A DNA stretch of 9,736 nt, taken from Clostridia bacterium. GTDB lineage: Bacteria; Bacillota; Clostridia; Oscillospirales; CAG-272. Made by a program: the position numbers and the translations under genes. Positions 6,901 to 9,736 of this stretch are shown piece after piece (position 1 is the stretch's first letter; the number at the start of each line of letters is the position of its first letter). Where the stretch lies: contig JAFQNM010000061.1 in NCBI GenBank assembly GCA_017395885.1, positions 1 to 9,736 on the forward strand. Reading direction: 5' to 3'. A model generated the notes under the pieces. It worked only from the letters and a program-made list of their open reading frames with translations, was not told the origin of the DNA and searched no databases.

Positions 6901-7941
6901 TTATCTTGCCCTTCTCTTTGCGGGAATGGTGCAAATGAGTCTTTCCAGGGCGATGTAGTCAAGCGATGTGCTTTTCAGTTTAAGATCTGCCTCACGGCAA
7001 CGCTTTGCCGCCGCAAGAAGCCGCTCGGGAGGTGAGCCTGCCACCGCCGCAAGATAAAGGCCTGCTCTGTATTCGTGCATCTTCATTTCGCGGGCAACCG
7101 TTTGCTTGTCAGCGCCCTCGTGGGCAAGGTAGGCAACGGTCATCATATCGCAGATGCATCTGGTCACCGAGGCCAGCACCATAACGGCGCTTTCTCTGTG
7201 CATTTTGTGTATGTGAAGAACAGAGAGGGCGCGTCTTCTGTCGCCCTCCAGAATGGCGTTTGCAAGGGCAAAGGCATCCTCCTCTGCGGTAACGGAGCTG
7301 ATCTCCAGTACCGTATCTGTGCCGATGACGGAAATATTATTTGCAAGGCAGTATGCCGAGAGCTTGTCAAGCTCGCCGGAAAGGATGAACATATTGTCCG
7401 TGCAGCGGCGAACGAGGGTGTCCTGTGCATCGGGGGTCATCTCCAGAGAGTCCTGGGAGAGCCTGCGTGCTATCCATTTTCTGAGCTCGGCGGGAGATTG
7501 AGCCGTCAGGTCAACGAGCTTTGCCACCGCCTCATATTTTTTAAACATTTTGGAGGGCTTTTTTGCCGTGCCCGGGTCAAAGCCTCCGGGGGGAGCTACG
7601 ATGAGGAGAACGGTGCTGTCGGGGTCAACTCCTCGTATAATATCGAAAAGAAGCTCCGTTTCCTCCTCGGTGAGAGAGGTGAGATCGGCATTGTAGCGAA
7701 CGAAGGACCTGTCTCCCATCATGGAAACGCTGAGAGTTGCCGCCTCAAGCTCGCCCAGAGCGGCATCTGCATCGGCGGAGATGATGTGAGTATTCCAGCT
7801 TGCAAGGTCCGGGTCATCGCCAACGGTGTGGACCTGTGCCCGGCCGGCATAGAATTTTTTCAGATACTCCTCGTCTCCGTAAAAAAGATAGGTGCCCGAA
7901 AGGCCGCTTTTAAGCTCCTTACGAAAATCAGCCTGTGTCAT
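6901..7941 (-). CDS. holA: DNA polymerase III subunit delta (HolA)
   Basis: HolA is the clamp-loader subunit that opens the beta sliding clamp during replication. The 346-residue length is typical. The N-terminus has the family's TYLFYGDEEYLKKF (17-30), a degenerate AAA+ nucleotide-binding region. The middle has DRSFVRYNADLT (77-88) and the hydrophobic strand TVLLIVAPP (110-118). The collar region has the conserved LSGELDKLSAYC (187-198), followed by AFALANAILEGDRRRALSVL (223-242) and a basic C-terminus. The start ATG 7939-7941 has a strong GGAGG ribosome binding site 7 nt upstream. It sits 85 nt after the DUF1934 stop and one base before the M5-like gene. The protein is cytoplasmic and likely essential. 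Confidence 0.95.
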   Translation of the reverse strand: MTQADFRKELKSGLSGTYLFYGDEEYLKKFYAGRAQVHTVGDDPDLASWNTHIISADADAALGELEAATLSVSMMGDRSFVRYNADLTSLTEEETELLFDIIRGVDPDSTVLLIVAPPGGFDPGTAKKPSKMFKKYEAVAKLVDLTAQSPAELRKWIARRLSQDSLEMTPDAQDTLVRRCTDNMFILSGELDKLSAYCLANNISVIGTDTVLEISSVTAEEDAFALANAILEGDRRRALSVLHIHKMHRESAVMVLASVTRCICDMMTVAYLAHEGADKQTVAREMKMHEYRAGLYLAAVAGSPPERLLAAAKRCREADLKLKSTSLDYIALERLICTIPAKRRAR

Positions 7942-7973
7942 ACCGATCCTCCTTTCTGTTGAATGAGATATGG

Positions 7974-8000
7974 GGTCAGGCAGATCAGGCCTGTCTGACC
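7974..8000 (-). other. 10-bp hairpin between the DUF1934 gene and holA
   Basis: GGTCAGGCAG (7974-7983) and CTGTCTGACC (7991-8000) form a 10-bp stem with one non-Watson-Crick pair and a 7-nt loop. In the minus-strand transcript no U-tract follows, so it is unlikely to be an efficient terminator. It may separate the two cistrons as an RNA processing or stability element, or attenuate read-through weakly. Confidence 0.45.
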
Positions 8001-8026
8001 GCTTTTGAAGCTTTTCAGCTCAGAGA

Positions 8027-8590
8027 TCACTCGCCGTCAGCCAAACGTACGGTAAGCTCCATACGTGTTCGCTGGGCGGTCATTCCTCTCAGCTCAACTG
8101 CATAATCCAGAACTATTTTGCCGCCCTGCTCCGTAACGGTGTTTTCCACACGGTTGCCGTAGGTGCACATATCGATAGAGCCGAAGGGGGTTGAATAAAT
8201 GCTGAATATCCGCTTGCTCCTTTCGATAACGAAGGCAGAGGAGAGGGGCCCGAGGCGCTCAACGGTAATGCAGGTGGGGGTCTCCGGCTCAAATGAGATA
8301 ACGGTGGTGCAGCCCTGCACCTCCTCAATGGCAGTCTCCTCATAGGAAATGCAAAGGCGGCCCTCCTTCATTTCAAGAACGGCCTCGCTCATCAGCTTAT
8401 ATTCGTTGTTAACGTCTCTTTTGGCAGGGGCGGAGGAGAAGCGTCCGTCAGGGGAGTCCTCATCGCCTCCGAGAGAGAAAAGACCCACTCCGGTCATGTC
8501 GCACTGGGTACTTTTCATATTGATAATGACCCTTTTGCCGTTGATGGCAGGGGCCTTCTTTTCATATTCGGAAATAGGCATAATTAACAT
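8027..8590 (-). CDS. DUF1934 family protein (YwiB-like beta-barrel)
   Basis: This 187-residue protein has an all-beta, calycin-like DUF1934/YwiB pattern; the family's function is not known. Seen directly are a first strand KRVIINMKSTQ, the hallmark ISYEET (81-86) followed by VQGCTTVISFE, then ITVERLGPLSSAFVIE, IYSTPFGSIDMCTYGNRV, and GKIVLDYAVELRG near the end. It is longer than the usual 140-150 residues, mainly because of a Gly/Asp/Ser-rich loop between the first strand and the YEE motif. The start is uncertain. Candidates are GTG 8605 (inside a hairpin), ATG 8590 and ATG 8581, and none has a ribosome binding site. A later ATG at 8518 would remove the first strand. It is cotranscribed with thuA upstream or has an unseen promoter. 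Confidence 0.85.
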   Translation of the reverse strand: MLIMPISEYEKKAPAINGKRVIINMKSTQCDMTGVGLFSLGGDEDSPDGRFSSAPAKRDVNNEYKLMSEAVLEMKEGRLCISYEETAIEEVQGCTTVISFEPETPTCITVERLGPLSSAFVIERSKRIFSIYSTPFGSIDMCTYGNRVENTVTEQGGKIVLDYAVELRGMTAQRTRMELTVRLADGE

Positions 8591-8592
8591 TG

Positions 8593-8644
8593 GGGGCTGT
8601 GGCACCGAGGGGAGAAACGGTCTCCCCTGCGGTCACGCAGCCCC
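8593..8644 (-). other. Strong 21-bp hairpin directly before the DUF1934 start
   Basis: Four paired blocks stack in register: 8593-8599 with 8638-8644, T8600-G8601 with C8636-G8637, 8604-8607 with 8630-8633, and AGGGGAGA (8608-8615) with TCTCCCCT (8621-8628). There is one 2x2 internal mismatch, one bulged base and a 5-nt loop, for 21 pairs in 52 nt. On the minus strand it starts 7 nt after the ThuA stop and ends 2 nt before the ATG at 8590. No U-tract follows on the minus strand, while on the plus strand CCTTTTTATTTCTT follows. Confidence 0.7.
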
Positions 8645-8651
8645 ATCCTTT

Positions 8652-9404
8652 TTATTTCTTAAAGAATTCAAGCTCGCCATCGGGAACGAAGTCGCCGCCG
8701 ATGCAGGGAGCGCCCCACTGCTTTGCATATCCTGTTTCTGCGGGAGCTGCCCAGTGGATAGCGTTTTTGATGATCTGAATAACGTTTTCGTTATAGTAAA
8801 CGGGGAATTCCTCGTGGCCGGGCTGGAAGTAGAACACCTTACCGTAGCCGCGTCTCCAGCAGCAGCCGCTTCTGAAAACGTAGCCTGTTTCGAACCAACC
8901 CATAAACACAAGCTCATCAGGCTCGGGGATCTGGAAGGGTTCTGCATAGATCTCCTCGGCATCAAGCTTGAAGTGGGTGGGAATGCCCTTTGCGATGGGG
9001 TGGATGGGGTTAACGTTCCAAACTATCTCCTGCTTGTTCATACCCCAGAGGAGGTTGCCCGTTGTGCCGACTACCTTCTGGAAAACCTTGGAGTAGTGAG
9101 CGGAGTGGAGGCAGATGAGACCCATACCCATATAAACACGGGTCTTGACCTTTTCAGCGATCTCCTCAGAAACCTCCCAGTGAGCCATATGGCCCCACCA
9201 GATAAGAACGTCGGTGTTGTTGAGGACCTCGTCGGTAAGGCCGTGCTCGGGCTCATCGAGGGTGGCGGTTCTAACCTCAAAATCCTCGCAGCCGATAGCC
9301 TTTGCGATCTGCGCATGAATACCCTCAGGGTATATTTCTGCGATTTTTTCTTCGTCTCTTTCGTGTCTGTATTCGTTCCAGACAGTTACTCTGATCTTTG
9401 CCAT
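8652..9404 (-). CDS. ThuA-domain protein (trehalose utilisation-like, glutamine amidotransferase-like fold)
   Basis: This 250-residue protein matches the ThuA family (PF06283). In rhizobia, ThuA takes part in trehalose catabolism with the oxidoreductase ThuB; elsewhere the substrate is usually unknown. Visible features are the first strand KIRVTVWNEYRHE (3-15), the family block DVLIWWGHMAHWEVSEE (65-81), GLICLHSAHYSKVFQKVVG (95-113), PIHPIAKGIP (133-142) and the C-terminal YFQPGHEEFPVYYNENVIQI (192-211). No secretion signal is seen, so it is predicted to be cytoplasmic. The start is ATG 9402-9404, which gives the family N-terminus; a GTG four codons earlier has no ribosome binding site, and the one for the chosen ATG (GTGAG) is weak. 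No sugar dehydrogenase, transporter or regulator lies beside it, so the context does not reveal a substrate. It is the first gene of the minus-strand run. Confidence 0.88.
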   Translation of the reverse strand: MAKIRVTVWNEYRHERDEEKIAEIYPEGIHAQIAKAIGCEDFEVRTATLDEPEHGLTDEVLNNTDVLIWWGHMAHWEVSEEIAEKVKTRVYMGMGLICLHSAHYSKVFQKVVGTTGNLLWGMNKQEIVWNVNPIHPIAKGIPTHFKLDAEEIYAEPFQIPEPDELVFMGWFETGYVFRSGCCWRRGYGKVFYFQPGHEEFPVYYNENVIQIIKNAIHWAAPAETGYAKQWGAPCIGGDFVPDGELEFFKK

Positions 9405-9426
9405 AACAAATCTCACTTTCTAAAAT

Positions 9427-9451
9427 ATTTGATACTGTAATTATATCAAAT
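9427..9451 (-). promoter_or_regulatory. Candidate operator: inverted repeat over the ThuA promoter -10
   Basis: ATTTGATA (9427-9434) and TATCAAAT (9444-9451) are perfect inverted copies separated by 9 nt. The right arm overlaps the -10 hexamer at 9440-9445 and the left arm covers the predicted transcription start. A dimeric repressor bound here would block the promoter. The binding protein is not in the window. Confidence 0.5.
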
Positions 9452-9468
9452 CAAGCTCTCCATTTCAA
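9440..9468 (-). promoter_or_regulatory. Promoter of the ThuA-like gene
   Basis: On the minus strand TTGAAA (9463-9468) and TATAAT (9440-9445) are 17 nt apart, and the -10 is also extended (TGATATAAT). This is the best promoter in the window and leads the minus-strand run toward DUF1934, holA and the M5-like gene. The predicted start near 9433 gives a leader of about 30 nt. Confidence 0.8.
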
Positions 9469-9489
9469 TAGTTTTTGCTTATCGAATTA

Positions 9490-9519
9490 TTAACATATGA
9501 GGAAATGATGAGGTATAAT
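9490..9519 (+). promoter_or_regulatory. Possible plus-strand promoter pointing into the IS30 end
   Basis: TTAACA (9490-9495) and TATAAT (9514-9519) are separated by 18 nt. The promoter is divergent from the ThuA promoter. No clear gene follows before the insertion sequence; the only reading frame is 31 codons (9505-9600) and it overlaps the -10. It may have served a gene displaced by the insertion, or may be fortuitous. Confidence 0.35.
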
Positions 9520-9634
9520 ACAGCGCCGCACGCCTGTATACTGTCAGAATCCCGAATACCGGTTTATCGGGGAGGGGAGACGGTCGCTTTTTTGACTTGA
9601 ATTTACAATGTAAGTGCAACAGAATAAAAAAGGA

Positions 9635-9662
9635 GTGACACAAAGGAAAAATCCTGTATAAT
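9635..9662 (+). promoter_or_regulatory. Promoter of the IS30 transposase
   Basis: GTGACA (9635-9640) and TATAAT (9657-9662) are 16 nt apart. The predicted start near 9669 gives a leader of about 30 nt. An AGGAGG ribosome binding site at 9685-9690 lies 7 nt before the transposase ATG. Confidence 0.65.
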
Positions 9663-9697
9663 GGTGTTTGCGGACAACCTAAACAGGAGGAGACCAA

Positions 9698-9736
9698 ATG
9701 TGTCACTACAAACATCTTAGCACAAAAGAAAGAGAA
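9698..9736 (+). CDS. IS30-family transposase, N-terminal fragment (cut by window edge)
   Basis: Only 13 codons are present, reading MCHYKHLSTKERE. The pattern Y-K/S-H-L-[ST]-x-[KE]-E-R-E is characteristic of the N-terminus of IS30-family transposases, where it begins the helix-turn-helix DNA-binding domain. The DDE catalytic domain is beyond the window. The start ATG 9698-9700 has a perfect AGGAGG 7 nt upstream and its own promoter. Whether the full gene is intact cannot be judged. Confidence 0.75.
   Translation, partial: MCHYKHLSTKERE

Larger units (their letters stand above)
9590..9736 (+). mobile_element. IS30-family insertion sequence, left end only
   Basis: The region holds a short leader containing TGTAAGTGCAAC, a promoter and the start of an IS30-type transposase, all at the expected spacing for the left end of an insertion sequence. 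I place the outer boundary at roughly 9590. The right inverted repeat and target duplication are outside the window, so the exact end cannot be set. Confidence 0.6.

Noticed and set aside
6900..6962. Upstream extension of the M5-like protein by 21 residues
   Set aside because: The extension lies wholly inside holA, and ATG 6897-6899 begins the conserved TOPRIM N-terminus one base after the holA stop.
7075..7962. Plus-strand frame of 295 codons opposite holA
   Set aside because: It lies almost wholly antisense to a clear holA and has no ribosome binding site or domain signal.
8593..8644. Reading the big hairpin as the ordinary terminator of the ThuA-like gene
   Set aside because: No U-tract follows on the minus strand; the T-rich run is on the opposite side.
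8349..9440. Plus-strand frame of 363 codons opposite ThuA and DUF1934
   Set aside because: It spans two well-supported minus-strand genes plus the hairpin between them, has no ribosome binding site, and its product shows no recognisable motif. It is a codon-bias shadow.
9505..9600. 31-codon plus-strand frame with AGGA just upstream
   Set aside because: It overlaps its own putative -10, is very short and unrecognised, and ends at the IS edge, so it is not called as a gene.
1..9736. CRISPR array, tRNA or rRNA genes, or a multi-gene defence or biosynthetic system
   Set aside because: No regularly spaced repeats, tRNA-like cloverleaf or rRNA sequence was seen, and all recognised genes are housekeeping or transport families.

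Overview
This window looks like a chromosomal stretch from a Bacillota bacterium of class Clostridia, most like a gut Oscillospirales or Christensenellales relative. The evidence is the gene set (MreB/Mbl, a DUF1934 protein, HolA delta, an RNase M5-like TOPRIM protein with a DUF4093-type C-terminus, a YgiQ-type radical SAM protein), GGAGG ribosome binding sites, and TTGNNN-17-TATANT promoters. The genus cannot be read from the sequence. No tRNA, rRNA or CRISPR array was seen, and no defence or secondary-metabolite cluster. Most of the window is ordinary housekeeping DNA; the unusual material is in the intergenic regions and at the right edge.

Layout. (1) Positions 1-2557, minus strand: a three-gene Gld-like ABC export operon, reading ATPase (1676-2557), ABC-2 permease (807-1676) and a GldG-like auxiliary protein (1-795, cut by the window edge). 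It starts from an extended -10 promoter near 2612-2620. ATPase and permease overlap by one base (TAATG), and the GldG start lies 11 nt after the permease stop, so the three are probably translationally coupled. (2) Positions 2558-2861: a divergent intergenic region with that promoter and a strong plus-strand promoter (TTGCAA-17-TATACT) for an actin-like mreB/mbl gene (2862-3923). The mreB leader holds a ribosome binding site, an 8-bp hairpin and alternative starts. (3) Positions 3924-4046: the convergent end of mreB and the ygiQ-type gene, with one hairpin terminator serving each. (4) Positions 4047-9404, minus strand: ThuA-like protein, DUF1934 protein, HolA, RNase M5-like protein and YgiQ-type radical SAM protein. 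ThuA has a near-consensus promoter with an inverted repeat over its -10. HolA and the M5-like gene are 1 nt apart. Between M5 and ygiQ is a 222-nt AT-rich gap holding an apparent remnant of a cysteine-rich DUF3795-like gene and a perfect 24-nt palindrome. (5) Positions about 9590-9736: the left end of an IS30-family insertion sequence, with the promoter, ribosome binding site and first 13 codons of its transposase.

How the genes fit together: HolA is the clamp-loader delta subunit for replication, the M5-like enzyme is predicted to process an rRNA precursor, MreB organises wall synthesis, and the Gld-like ABC system is an uncharacterised exporter. They are housekeeping neighbours and do not form one pathway. 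I did not find a convincing new multi-gene system. The best leads are small and regulatory: a 21-bp hairpin abutting the DUF1934 start where no ribosome binding site is visible, a possible operator at the ThuA promoter, the unusual mreB leader, and a possible read-through safeguard in the IS30 end.
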